From Chryseosolibacter indicum (lineage in GTDB: Bacteria; Bacteroidota; Bacteroidia; Cytophagales; Cyclobacteriaceae): DNA of 64,000 nucleotides. Below the pieces are notes generated by a model. It ran no database searches. It was not told the origin of the DNA and saw only the letters and a list, made by a program, of their open reading frames with translations. Where the stretch lies: the NCBI RefSeq assembly GCF_018598585.1, contig NZ_JAHESD010000017.1, positions 20,900 through 84,899 on the forward strand, in the 5' to 3' direction. Both the position numbers and the translations under genes were made by a program. This document shows, one piece after another, positions 9,619 to 18,703 of the stretch. Every line of letters starts with the position of its first letter. Position 1 is the stretch's first letter.

Positions 9619-10470
9619 ATGGATTTCTGCGTACTAATACCTTATCACAACGACTTTGAAGATCTCGTTCGATCGGTAAACAGCATTAGTTACGATACAG
9701 GAAAGTTTTGTGTGGTAATAGTTGATGACGGTAGCACTAAAAAACTTACAAAGTATGAATTGCTTCCGCGTATTAAATCAGGCGTATCAGTAAGCATAGT
9801 TCGACTGGAAAAGAATCAAGGAATTATCGTCGCACTGAATACTGGCTTACAATATATATTAGACTCTGTCAACTGCCCTTATATAGCGCGTTTAGACTGT
9901 GGGGATATCTGCGATCAATCCCGGTTTAAGGCACAGGTTAGCTATCTTAATGAACATCCTGATATTGATTTTCTAGGCTCCTGGTGCACATTTACAAACT
10001 ACAGCACTTCTGAAAGTTATCTATACAAAACACCGACAGATCATGAGGCTATCGTAAAAGAAATGAATTTCAGAAACGTGTTCATTCATCCGACAGTAAT
10101 GTGGCGCAGAAGGGCTGTTGAGCTTTATCCTGACAATTATCCACATGCAGAAGATTACGGCTTGTTCTACCGGCAGATTAAAAAAGTAAGATCAGCAATA
10201 CTACCATTGTCATTAGTTACGTGCAAGATCAATCCAAATGGCATTTCGCTGAAAAACAGGAATGCCCAACTGGATAGCCGGATAGCAGTAGTAAAAGCGA
10301 TGAGCGAAAATAGGATTCTTTCAACACTTGGCATATTGAAAATAAAACTACTTAAGATTCTACCTTTCACTTTGGTTTTTCAACTGAAAAAAATGTTATC
10401 TGCCGGGTTGGCCCCATCCGATGGCATTCAAATATTAACAAGTTCAACAAGTAAACCTAAAGGTATATGA
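9619..10470 (+). CDS. Glycosyltransferase family 2
   Basis: 283 residues with a GT-A fold. The N-terminus FCVLIPYHNDFEDL is followed by VIVDDGSTKK, NQGIIVALNTGL and a DXD-like RLDCGD, all in the order expected of GT2. The later HPTVMWRRRAVELYP and HAEDYGLFYR segments are typical acceptor-side motifs. It transfers a sugar from a nucleotide donor to a growing glycan on the cytoplasmic face. An AGGAG sits six bases before the ATG, unusual for this phylum. Its stop overlaps the next GT4 gene by four bases (ATGA). It is the first gene of the plus-strand polysaccharide operon. Confidence 0.9.
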   Translation: MDFCVLIPYHNDFEDLVRSVNSISYDTGKFCVVIVDDGSTKKLTKYELLPRIKSGVSVSIVRLEKNQGIIVALNTGLQYILDSVNCPYIARLDCGDICDQSRFKAQVSYLNEHPDIDFLGSWCTFTNYSTSESYLYKTPTDHEAIVKEMNFRNVFIHPTVMWRRRAVELYPDNYPHAEDYGLFYRQIKKVRSAILPLSLVTCKINPNGISLKNRNAQLDSRIAVVKAMSENRILSTLGILKIKLLKILPFTLVFQLKKMLSAGLAPSDGIQILTSSTSKPKGI

Positions 10471-11561
10471 AAATAGTACACGTTGTTGAACCGTTTGTTT
10501 CTGGAGTGGCAGTGTTTGTGAAGCTGCTAGTTGAGAATTTACCAAATGATCAACATATAATAATACATGGTGAACGAAAAGATGTAGCACCTGCAGAAGC
10601 TGTTAAGAAAACTTTTCCTGTAAAGAATGTAAAGTTTATCAAGTGGCGTTCTGCACAACGCAGCATCAATCCTAAAAAGGATTTGCTTGCGTTTATGGAA
10701 CTATATTCAATTCTTAAGAGACTTAAAAAGAAAAACCTTGTTGATGCTGTACATTTGCATTCATCCAAGAGCGGATTTCTTGGAAGGCTCGCGTGTCGGC
10801 TAGCGAATATAGACAACGTAGTATATACTCCTAATGGAGCACCATTCTTACTTAAAGGTGCAAGCCCTGTTGGAATGTTGTATAAAGCGTTAGAGAAAAT
10901 AGGCAGCGCATTGGGTGGTAAAGTTGTTTGCTGTTCTCAATCAGAACAACAGGTGTACCTTTCTTTGGGCATCAAAGCCTTGAATATCAATAACGGTATT
11001 CCTGTTAACAAAAATTTACCCCAAGTTAATTTGCCTAAAGGCAATCGCTTTAGAATTGTTAACTGTGCCCGCATTACTGATCAGAAAAACCCATGGCTCT
11101 TCAATGAAATAGCGAAACAGTTTGAGGGTATGGAGCAGTTTGAATTCATATGGGTAGGAGATGGGGAGGCACGTGAAGCGTTAACCTCAAGCAATATTGT
11201 TATTTCCGGGTGGATACCAGAGAAAAAAGCCCATGAAATAGTAAGTACAAGTGACATATACCTTTCAACTTCAAACTTTGAAGGTTTGTCATTCTCTGTG
11301 CTGGAGGCACTTGTATTTAAAAAACCTGTTCTTCTTACTGATTGCGTTGGCAATAAAGATGTAGTTAAGAAGGGCTTAAATGGAGACTTATTTCAAAGCG
11401 CTAAAGGCGCGGTATTAAAAATTATGCAATACTTTAATAACAGGAAGATGTTAACAGTGATGGGCGAATACTCCAGCAATTACTGCAAACAAGCTTTTAA
11501 TATCAGCTCAACATCTTCTATGTACAGAAACTTATATAGCGGAAATAATTTAGTAGCCTAA
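10467..11561 (+). CDS. Glycosyltransferase family 4
   Basis: 364 residues with a GT-B fold. The N-terminal half starts MKIVHVVEPFVSGVA and includes VHLHSSKSGFLGRLA, near a nucleotide-sugar GT4 acceptor-side motif. The C-terminal half has VNCARITDQKNPWLF, FIWVGDGE and the donor-binding STSNFEGLSFSVLEAL (EX7E-type). It resembles WbpH/Cap-type GT4 enzymes. The donor and acceptor are unknown. It overlaps the GT2 gene by four bases and ends one base before the coiled-coil gene, so the operon is tight. Confidence 0.9.
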   Translation: MKIVHVVEPFVSGVAVFVKLLVENLPNDQHIIIHGERKDVAPAEAVKKTFPVKNVKFIKWRSAQRSINPKKDLLAFMELYSILKRLKKKNLVDAVHLHSSKSGFLGRLACRLANIDNVVYTPNGAPFLLKGASPVGMLYKALEKIGSALGGKVVCCSQSEQQVYLSLGIKALNINNGIPVNKNLPQVNLPKGNRFRIVNCARITDQKNPWLFNEIAKQFEGMEQFEFIWVGDGEAREALTSSNIVISGWIPEKKAHEIVSTSDIYLSTSNFEGLSFSVLEALVFKKPVLLTDCVGNKDVVKKGLNGDLFQSAKGAVLKIMQYFNNRKMLTVMGEYSSNYCKQAFNISSTSSMYRNLYSGNNLVA

Positions 11562-11562
11562 T

Positions 11563-11925
11563 ATGAACCTGACACAGAAATCAATAAGACGCACCGATAA
11601 CACATCTGTTCTTCATCGTATTTATGAAAGACTGGATTGGTTAATCAAATACTATGGAAGTGAACTTGCTCAAAAGCAACAAAACATCCAGCAATTACAA
11701 AATGAGATAGAATTATTAAAAAAGACTTTAGCAGAAAGGGATGAAACGATTCTTGAACTAGAGAACAAACTCAACCAGTGCTCTTCTGAAGAAGAGGGCA
11801 ACAGACAACTTATCAACAAGTTGCTTGCAGATATCAGCAAGTATGAAAATGATATTGAGTGGTTTAAAAGAACCTATGAACACAGAAGTGTTCTTGGATT
11901 GTTCAAGCAGAAATTTTTTAAGTAG
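11563..11925 (+). CDS. Coiled-coil protein of the glycan operon
   Basis: 120 residues, no signal peptide or membrane segment. Residues about 30-100 form a long heptad-rich helix (QQNIQQLQNEIELLKKTL, then ETILELENKLNQ), and the end EWFKRTYEHRSVLGLFKQK is basic and conserved-looking. I know of no family function. It lies one base after a GT4 and 52 bases before the GT4-GT2 fusion, inside an ABC-exporter polysaccharide operon. In E. coli O9a, a coiled coil in WbdD acts as a chain-length ruler for an ABC-exported glycan; a similar scaffolding role is a hypothesis only. It could equally tether transferases together. Confidence 0.75.
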   Translation: MNLTQKSIRRTDNTSVLHRIYERLDWLIKYYGSELAQKQQNIQQLQNEIELLKKTLAERDETILELENKLNQCSSEEEGNRQLINKLLADISKYENDIEWFKRTYEHRSVLGLFKQKFFK

Positions 11926-11977
11926 AAGAATGCATACAGGAGAGGATACTCTTTGATGAAGATATCCTGTAATTAAA

Positions 11978-14155
11978 ATGATTGGTAAGGAAGGTAAGTT
12001 TTTAAACTATTGGTTATTAACTACAGAGTATCCCCCTTTACACGGAGGAGGAATAAGCACCTACTGTGAGCTCACTGCACGTTTATTAACAAAAAAAGGA
12101 TGTAAGGTTACTGTGTTCGTAGCCGATCAAGCTGTTACGAATTATACAACAAGCGAAGGATCAGACGTAACTGTTGTGCGGTTTAATCCAGACAGAAACC
12201 AGCTTCAGGAATCGTTAGGGTACTCGGCAAGACTAAGTTATGCGTTTGCTGATATCGTTAAGGAATTTGTAGAAGGTGGTGCTACACCCGATTTGATTGA
12301 AGCACAAGATTACCTGGGTATTGCCTACTATTTAACTCAATTTAAACATCTTGATTATCCTTTTGTTAAAGATGTTCCCATAGTCATTACACTGCATTCT
12401 CCCGCGTTTATTTACCTGGAATATAACCGCGTTTCTACTTACTCATTTCCCGAGTTCTGGACTTGCCAGATGGAGAAAGAAAGTATAAAGGCAGCAGATC
12501 TCCTTATTTCTCCGACTAAATTCATCGCAGGAGAAGTAAGAAAATATATTGACCTCAGCGATAAGACGATCGAAATACTTCCAAATCCCTTTGAATTCGA
12601 AACTGACGACGAAATCTCTTTCGCTAGAAATAAGATTATTTATTACAGCAAACTTTCTCCTCAGAAGGGCACCTTCGAGTTACTGAAGTACTTTAAAAAA
12701 TTGTGGGATAACGGCTTTCCGCATGCCCTCAACCTTGTCGGAGGAACTGACATTGTATACCATCCCGAAATGCAAACAATGGGGCAACTTGTTGAAAAAT
12801 TCTACAGTTCCTACATCAATAAAGGGCTCATTCAATTTCAGGGAAAAATTCTTCCGTCGGAAATAAAGAAATTTTTGAAAGATGCCCATGTTATAGTTTT
12901 TCCCAGCATTGTTGATAACCTGCCTTATGCTGTGATGGAGGCAATGAGCATTGGAAAAATTGTTTTGGCCTCAGTCCAAGGGGGCCAGAGGGAAATGATA
13001 GAAGATGGAGTAACAGGATTCCTCTTTGATCATAATCGTCCTGACACTTTTGAAGAAAAGTTAAACCATATCTTGGCGTTGCCGGATGACGAGATTAGGT
13101 CAGTTTCCAGAAATGCACAGCGGGCCGTCAAGGATTTATACAACTTTAATAAAATTGGAGCCGCGAAAGTTGAACTTATAACACGACTTGTTAGTCGCCA
13201 CTCACAGGAAAATAGCTTTCCGTTTTTACACCAGGAGGAGATCAACAAACCGGCTGTTGTCAACTGCACCGATAATCTTTTATCTGTTGTAATTCCTTAT
13301 TATAATATGGGTGCTTACATAACTGAAGCACTCGAGTCAGTTATAAATTCGACATGGAAAGACCTTGAAGTTATTATTATTAATGATGGAAGTACAGATG
13401 CAATGAGCGTTCAAAAGCTTGCGCAGTTTGAAAATATAAAAAATGTTAAAGTCATCCACCAGGAAAATAAGGGACTAACAGAAACGAGAAACCGCGGAGC
13501 AGCTATTGCAAAAGGAGAATACCTAGCATTTCTTGATGCTGACGATAAGGTAGATCCTGCGTATTATGAAAAAGCAATCCGTGTTCTTAAGGCTAAAGAA
13601 AATGTATTCTTTGTAGGAAGCTGGGTTCAATACTATGGAAACACCGCTAAGTTCTGGCCAACATTTACACCTCAACCTCCTTACGCACTCGTTCATAATC
13701 CTGTTAACAGTAGCGGCTTGGTTTATAAACGTACTGCTTTTTTAGCAGGAGGTCTAAATGACAATAGAATGGATTTCGGTCTTGAGGACTATGAGAGCGT
13801 TATCAATATGATGCGCCATGGTTTTAACGGAGTGGTTCTACCGGAAAGACTTTTCCATTACCGAGTTAGATCAGGCTCGATGTTCCGGCAGGTAACTAAA
13901 GGGAAACTTCTGCATGCAAACAGGTACATTACTGACAAGCATTCCGCATACATTGGGAAGTTTTCAACCCCAATCATTCACTTACTCAACGCAAATGGCC
14001 CTGGCTATCTTTTTGATAATCCTACGTTAGAAGTAACAGTAACTTCTTCAGTAAATGCCGAGAGCCGGCTTGCACACAAAATGAAAACGTTCATTAAGAA
14101 AAATGAACAACTAAAGAAAGTTGCATTAATGATCAAAAGAAATTTAGCATTATAA
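11978..14155 (+). CDS. Bifunctional GT4-GT2 fusion glycosyltransferase
   Basis: 725 residues. The first half (about 8-405) is a full GT4: TTEYPPLHGGGISTY near the start, ITLHSPAFIYLEYN, IIYYSKLSPQKGTFELL and the donor motif PSIVDNLPYAVMEAM. The second half (about 430-700) is a GT2: LSVVIPYYNMGAYITEAL, VIIINDGST, a DXD-type LDADD, LEDYESVINM, and an LFHYRVRSGSMFR tail. Two enzymes on one chain suggest consecutive additions to one repeat unit. The GT2 half is clearly paralogous to the GT2 half of the minus-strand 532-residue protein at 17087-18685. It is the fourth gene of the operon and lies 11 bases before the exporter permease. Confidence 0.9.
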   Translation: MIGKEGKFLNYWLLTTEYPPLHGGGISTYCELTARLLTKKGCKVTVFVADQAVTNYTTSEGSDVTVVRFNPDRNQLQESLGYSARLSYAFADIVKEFVEGGATPDLIEAQDYLGIAYYLTQFKHLDYPFVKDVPIVITLHSPAFIYLEYNRVSTYSFPEFWTCQMEKESIKAADLLISPTKFIAGEVRKYIDLSDKTIEILPNPFEFETDDEISFARNKIIYYSKLSPQKGTFELLKYFKKLWDNGFPHALNLVGGTDIVYHPEMQTMGQLVEKFYSSYINKGLIQFQGKILPSEIKKFLKDAHVIVFPSIVDNLPYAVMEAMSIGKIVLASVQGGQREMIEDGVTGFLFDHNRPDTFEEKLNHILALPDDEIRSVSRNAQRAVKDLYNFNKIGAAKVELITRLVSRHSQENSFPFLHQEEINKPAVVNCTDNLLSVVIPYYNMGAYITEALESVINSTWKDLEVIIINDGSTDAMSVQKLAQFENIKNVKVIHQENKGLTETRNRGAAIAKGEYLAFLDADDKVDPAYYEKAIRVLKAKENVFFVGSWVQYYGNTAKFWPTFTPQPPYALVHNPVNSSGLVYKRTAFLAGGLNDNRMDFGLEDYESVINMMRHGFNGVVLPERLFHYRVRSGSMFRQVTKGKLLHANRYITDKHSAYIGKFSTPIIHLLNANGPGYLFDNPTLEVTVTSSVNAESRLAHKMKTFIKKNEQLKKVALMIKRNLAL

Positions 14156-14166
14156 GTATATAGTAT

Positions 14167-14964
14167 ATGGTGACAGGAATAATTAATGACTGGGCGCATC
14201 AGACAAATAAGTTAGAGCGGTTATGGTTATTAGCAAAGATCGAATTTAAACTAAGGTATTACGAAAATAGACTTGGGTTGTTATGGGCACTATTAAAGCC
14301 AGTAATGGATATGGCTATCTATTATGTGGTTTTTAAAATAGTGCTTAAGGTAGATGTTCCCGCATTTGCATCTTACCTGTTCATCGGCCTTATCTTATGG
14401 AATTTCTTTGTAGAATCAACATCAGGAACTATTCAGATTCTGCAGACAAAGAAGTACCTCTACGAATACAGCAATATGAACAAGCTCGAAATTTATATTT
14501 CGACGCTATTAGCCAACACCATCGGGTTCGGATTTAACCTGTTGATGTTTTTAATATTCTACAACCTACTCGAGCCGGAGTCAGTCGGTTTACAGTTCAC
14601 AAACCTTTGGATTCCTGTTGTATTCCTGAATCTGTTCATCCTCTCATTAGGAATTTCCCTCATCCTCTCAAATGTTTTTGTAGTAGCAAGGGATGTTACT
14701 CAATTGTGGGGCGTTTTCACGTCTATTCTATTCTTTATGTCGCCAATATTTTACAAGCTGGCAATGTTTAAAGAGGCGCTACCGTCATTTGAATATTTGA
14801 ATCCGATTGCAGGGTTGATTATTAACGCCAGAAGAGTATTGATGGAGGGAGTAAATCCGGATTTCAACCTGCTTCTTTTCGACTTTTTCTATGGTATTTT
14901 CTTTTTAGTAATAGGATTCATACTATTAAATAAACTTGGATCTAAAGCAGCGGAGAAGATCTAG
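14167..14964 (+). CDS. Polysaccharide ABC-2 exporter permease (Wzm/KpsM type)
   Basis: 265 residues with about six membrane helices. The N-terminal LAKIEFKLRYYENRLGLLWALLKPV is the characteristic cytoplasmic amphipathic segment of Wzm-like permeases. The later SLILSNVFVVARDVTQLWGV and MSPIFYKL stretches also fit. It forms the membrane channel moving an undecaprenyl-linked O-antigen or a capsular glycan across the inner membrane. Its ATPase partner follows 50 bases downstream. I leave out a gene symbol because O-antigen and capsule exporters cannot be told apart here. Confidence 0.92.
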   Translation: MVTGIINDWAHQTNKLERLWLLAKIEFKLRYYENRLGLLWALLKPVMDMAIYYVVFKIVLKVDVPAFASYLFIGLILWNFFVESTSGTIQILQTKKYLYEYSNMNKLEIYISTLLANTIGFGFNLLMFLIFYNLLEPESVGLQFTNLWIPVVFLNLFILSLGISLILSNVFVVARDVTQLWGVFTSILFFMSPIFYKLAMFKEALPSFEYLNPIAGLIINARRVLMEGVNPDFNLLLFDFFYGIFFLVIGFILLNKLGSKAAEKI

Positions 14965-15014
14965 TCAGTGAAGGACGCTTTCAACAGTGAGGAGTGATTA
15001 AACTTTAGTAAAAG

Positions 15015-15776
15015 ATGAAAACGGAATACGCAATACAAGCAAAGAACATCAGTAAAACATTTCATATAACAGAAGACGCACACAATACAGTAAAACACCG
15101 TCTGTTTAATTTGTTTAAACCATCAAAGGCAAAAAAGGTACTTGCCTTGAAACCGATGGATTTTGAAGTAAAGAAAGGGGAATGTATTGGTCTTATCGGA
15201 TCCAATGGGTGCGGAAAGTCAACCCTCACAAGAATACTTTCAGGTGTTTATCCTACGGATACAGGTAAGATTAATATCAATGGAACTACCATGCTTATGA
15301 ACCTGGGCGTGGGTATGAGTCACGAGCTGACAGCAAGAGAAAATATATATGTAGCATCGTCAGTACTTGGGTTAAAAATAAAGCAGGTAGATGAGCTCTT
15401 TGATGAGATTGTTGACTTTGCTGAATTACGCGAATTTATCGATACAAAAATAAAGTACTTCTCATCAGGTATGAAAGCCAGGCTTGCATTCTCTATCGCA
15501 GTAAATGCCGGAGCTGACATCATGTTTCTGGATGAGATCTTTGCAGTAGGTGATATGAAATTCCAAGAGAAGGCAGTGAGAGTTTTTGAAATGAGCTGGA
15601 TAAAAGGTAAGACTGTTATCCTGGTTAGTCACTCTATGGATATTATACAAAAGTATTGTAACAGAACCGCATATTTAAAGAATGGCGAGCTGGTATACTA
15701 CGGAGATACTGAGCACGCACTCAACCTTTATAAGCAGGACAATCAAATTGTTGTTGAAGAATCTTTAGTTCTGTAA
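15015..15776 (+). CDS. Polysaccharide ABC exporter ATPase (Wzt/KpsT type), no C-terminal domain
   Basis: 253 residues, a single nucleotide-binding domain. Walker A is GSNGCGKST (about residues 63-71), the signature is KYFSSGMKARLAFS, and Walker B is ADIMFLDEIFAVGD, a Wzt-type sequence. The extra N-terminal stretch KTFHITEDAHNTVKHRLFN is also Wzt-like. O-antigen Wzt proteins that read a non-reducing-end cap carry a further C-terminal carbohydrate-binding domain; it is absent here, as in KpsT-like and some other O-antigen exporters. The 3' end overlaps the convergent ligase gene by 34 bases. Confidence 0.92.
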   Translation: MKTEYAIQAKNISKTFHITEDAHNTVKHRLFNLFKPSKAKKVLALKPMDFEVKKGECIGLIGSNGCGKSTLTRILSGVYPTDTGKININGTTMLMNLGVGMSHELTARENIYVASSVLGLKIKQVDELFDEIVDFAELREFIDTKIKYFSSGMKARLAFSIAVNAGADIMFLDEIFAVGDMKFQEKAVRVFEMSWIKGKTVILVSHSMDIIQKYCNRTAYLKNGELVYYGDTEHALNLYKQDNQIVVEESLVL

Positions 15777-17077
15777 AAGCTCATCAGAAAGGAGAGGAAG
15801 AAGCCAAATATCACGCAACCCACTCTCCTTTCTAAATAAGTTTCAGTGATCATCGCACAGGCGAAGGCCGCAATAATAAACATCCCAAGGTAGTCCCTCA
15901 TTTGCCACATCGACGCAAAAGGGAGTATATAAAAGCCCAATACAAATATTAGCAGACCATATATTCCAAAGGTTGCAACCACATCAAAATAGGTACTGTG
16001 CATATTAAATTCATTTTGCAGCGCGACAGTGAAATTACGTGCGACATAAACTTTCTTTAAGGCATTTTCCTTATCTCCGAGCGGAATACCAGTTAAGAAG
16101 TTCTTTTGTATCAGTTCCCAGCTACAGCTCCAGATAGCCCTGCGAAGGTTTACACCGTTCCATTGGTCTGGCTTAACCTCCATGTTGTAGTGGCTGAGCA
16201 TGCTTCGTTGCTGTTTTACAAATGAATATTGGGGATACCTGAATTCGTTGAAGCGGTTTGCCGTTTTAGGGAATAAGGTAACAAGAAGAAGTAAGACAAC
16301 CGTTAAACCTCCAATTATACTAAGGGCATGAAAAATTTTTCTTTGTCTTATTATAAAATAATAAACACTGAATACAACCAATGCCACCACCAGGAAAAGA
16401 AGCTGCATACGGCTTGCCAGCATAAATTCTATCACCAGCAAAAATGCTATTATAAAAAAGATAAAAGGTTTATATGAAGCGATAACAGGCTCTTTTAACA
16501 GAAGATAAACATAGATCATTATAGCAAGAGATACAGTCAACGCAAAGTAGACTGATTGCATCCGAATCAAGTCACTCAGCCAATCATTATATAGTCTGCT
16601 GTTATCAGAAAATACGATTGCATCAAAAGCAGAACTAACAAAGCACATAACAGCAGCAAGCGATGTAATAATGGCATAAAGAAGTAATACCCGATTTTTA
16701 AAATGATTTGTCAGTGACAGTGTGCCTACAGCAAGCGGGAATAATAGCAAAGGGCTGCGAAGGGTAATCATAAAAAAAGCCTGTTGTTTATCCTCAGACA
16801 TAAGCATACTCACTACGTGAAGCAGAAAGAAGGCAACCATCAGTGCAATAGCGGGTCGTCGTTTTAATAGCAAAAGCTTTTCACGCCAACTGTTCATCCA
16901 AAAGCTGTAGACGATCAGAGCCAGTATGAAACAAAAATTAAGTGCTGATACATGGGGCAAATAAAACGTAACCAAGAAGCATCCAAATAGTATATAAAAT
17001 ACTTTCTCCTTCAAGTTTATCTGCTGCCCTTCCGTATCGTTAAGAATCAAGAAGTTTAATATATCCGCTTTTAACAT
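15743..17077 (-). CDS. O-antigen ligase/polymerase-like membrane protein (Wzy_C type)
   Basis: 444 residues with about ten hydrophobic helices: LYAIITSLAAVMCF and FIIAFLLVIEFMLASRMQLLFLV are typical. A large extracytoplasmic loop follows (about 275-370), with RRAIWSCSWELIQKNFLTGIP and HSTYFDVVATFG, as in O-antigen ligase (WaaL) and Wzy family members. In an ABC-exporter locus a ligase that transfers the finished glycan to a lipid-A core or other acceptor makes better sense than a Wzy polymerase, but sequence cannot decide. It ends the minus-strand glycan operon and its 3' end overlaps the exporter ATPase gene on the other strand. Confidence 0.82.
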   Translation of the reverse strand: MLKADILNFLILNDTEGQQINLKEKVFYILFGCFLVTFYLPHVSALNFCFILALIVYSFWMNSWREKLLLLKRRPAIALMVAFFLLHVVSMLMSEDKQQAFFMITLRSPLLLFPLAVGTLSLTNHFKNRVLLLYAIITSLAAVMCFVSSAFDAIVFSDNSRLYNDWLSDLIRMQSVYFALTVSLAIMIYVYLLLKEPVIASYKPFIFFIIAFLLVIEFMLASRMQLLFLVVALVVFSVYYFIIRQRKIFHALSIIGGLTVVLLLLVTLFPKTANRFNEFRYPQYSFVKQQRSMLSHYNMEVKPDQWNGVNLRRAIWSCSWELIQKNFLTGIPLGDKENALKKVYVARNFTVALQNEFNMHSTYFDVVATFGIYGLLIFVLGFYILPFASMWQMRDYLGMFIIAAFACAMITETYLERRVGCVIFGFFLSFLMSFYRTKDSSTTI

Positions 17078-17086
17078 TACCCTTGG

Positions 17087-18685
17087 TTAAAGATTCCAAA
17101 ACTGTATTTTGTTTTTCATACTACTTACTGCGCTGCGTATTTTTATGCCAACCGGGTTAAGTTCAACGAAATTATAATAGCGGTTGATCCATTTATTGAG
17201 CACCCCATTTCTTATTCTGAAATTAGGGACCTCATTTAGCATTCGATAGTAGTCTGTTGAATGAAGCGGGTCTTTATAAAATATGTTGGGGCCGTTGGTG
17301 TTTAAAAGTAATAATATGTCCTTTGCGTATTTACTTACCTTATCGAAATGCTTGTTTATGATTTTCTCATAGCTTCGTGTCCACCTGTTCTGATGGCTTC
17401 TATAAACAGAATTTCTTCTTATGCGATACCGGAATAAAAACTCCGGAATTACAATACCCCTCACCTCGTTAGCAACCATACTTAACACAGACTCCCAGTC
17501 ATCGAGCACCATTTGCAGGCTGCTATCTTGCATGCCATAAGTAAGTAATGCCTCTTTCTTTACAACTACAGCTTGTGTATTAAATGAATTGAGAAGGAAA
17601 AAGAGAGGCAGCTCCGGATTGTAAGTAATCCATTTATCTAATGTTCCGGTTTCATCAAACAGCTCCGTCCAGCATCCTACAAAACTCACATTATGAAATG
17701 CCATTAAGATGTTAATTGCCTTTTCGTAGTAGGTGGCATCAACAATATCATCAGCATCGAGCAATGCCACCACTTCACCTTTAGAAGAAATTATTCCATT
17801 GTTTCTTGCTGCAGCAACACCAGCATTCTTTTGATGTATAACCCTTATCTTTTTGCTTTTAGTTTGTATTGACTCAAGCTTGTTTAACGACTCCTGTTCT
17901 GTAGAACCATCGTTAACTATTAATATCTCGATATTATCATGGCTTGAATTAAGTACACTATCAACTGTCTCTTCTATATAAGCACCCATGTTGTAATATG
18001 GAATTACAACACTTAGCAGAGGTATAGTACCGGGTTTAAGCGGAAATTCTTTGGCATCGTGAAAAGGATAAGAATTCTTTTTGACACCATTGTGTATCCT
18101 ATTATACTTCTCTTCTATTGCTTCATCATTACTCAATTCATCTGAGAGTACAACGCTATTGTTTGCCGTTACCTTAACCAGTTCTTTATAAACAGAATCA
18201 TAAGAACAGTATACAGCATCAGAAGCTTGTAAGATGAAGCGCAAGAGGTTTGAATGGAAAAATCCCGGCAAGGTAGTCCTGTTCTCGTCAGTATATACTG
18301 CGGGAAGCTTTTCCTGTGTAATGTTAAAAATAACCTTTGTTGTCTTCGGCAGATGGATATCCAATAGCTTCTGCTGAAGACAAAGATAGCTAAGGTCATA
18401 CTCATCAAAGAACTCTACAACATCTGGTACAAATCCCTGATCGCCAATAGCTGAAATTATGCTATTGTAAAGGTGATGAACCTGGATAACAGCTGCAGCT
18501 GACTCTTTTACAAAGAGTCTGTATGAGGCTTCATGCACATTAATAGAAGACGGCTGCCCTTCACGTACTACTTCTGCAATAAATACGTGGTCAGCGTTTG
18601 CTTTACAATAAGCAAGACTTTTCTCAAAAGCATTGATTGCCCCAAACTTATTGTTGGTGCTATTGATAACGAAAAGAACCTTCAT
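17087..18685 (-). CDS. Glycosyltransferase family 2 with degenerate N-terminal domain
   Basis: 532 residues. The C-terminal part (about 222-470) is a GT2: LSVVIPYYNMGAYIEETV, ILIVNDGST, LDADD, DDWESVLSMV, and a FLFRYRIRRNSVYR tail. It shares many identical stretches with the GT2 half of the 725-residue fusion on the other strand. The first ~200 residues look like the N-terminal Rossmann half of a GT4 (MKVLFVINSTNNKFGAINAFE, PDVVEFFDEYDLSYL) but no donor-binding half follows. It may be a fusion that lost its GT4 C-half, or an unrelated accessory domain. It lies 9 bases upstream of the ligase gene. Confidence 0.85.
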   Translation of the reverse strand: MKVLFVINSTNNKFGAINAFEKSLAYCKANADHVFIAEVVREGQPSSINVHEASYRLFVKESAAAVIQVHHLYNSIISAIGDQGFVPDVVEFFDEYDLSYLCLQQKLLDIHLPKTTKVIFNITQEKLPAVYTDENRTTLPGFFHSNLLRFILQASDAVYCSYDSVYKELVKVTANNSVVLSDELSNDEAIEEKYNRIHNGVKKNSYPFHDAKEFPLKPGTIPLLSVVIPYYNMGAYIEETVDSVLNSSHDNIEILIVNDGSTEQESLNKLESIQTKSKKIRVIHQKNAGVAAARNNGIISSKGEVVALLDADDIVDATYYEKAINILMAFHNVSFVGCWTELFDETGTLDKWITYNPELPLFFLLNSFNTQAVVVKKEALLTYGMQDSSLQMVLDDWESVLSMVANEVRGIVIPEFLFRYRIRRNSVYRSHQNRWTRSYEKIINKHFDKVSKYAKDILLLLNTNGPNIFYKDPLHSTDYYRMLNEVPNFRIRNGVLNKWINRYYNFVELNPVGIKIRSAVSSMKNKIQFWNL

Positions 18686-18703
18686 AATTCAGTTTTGTCT
18701 ATC

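Noticed and set aside
9619..15776. A Wzx/Wzy-dependent locus
   Set aside because: An ABC-2 permease and ATPase are present, and no Wzx flippase is seen in the locus, so ABC-dependent export is the simpler reading.
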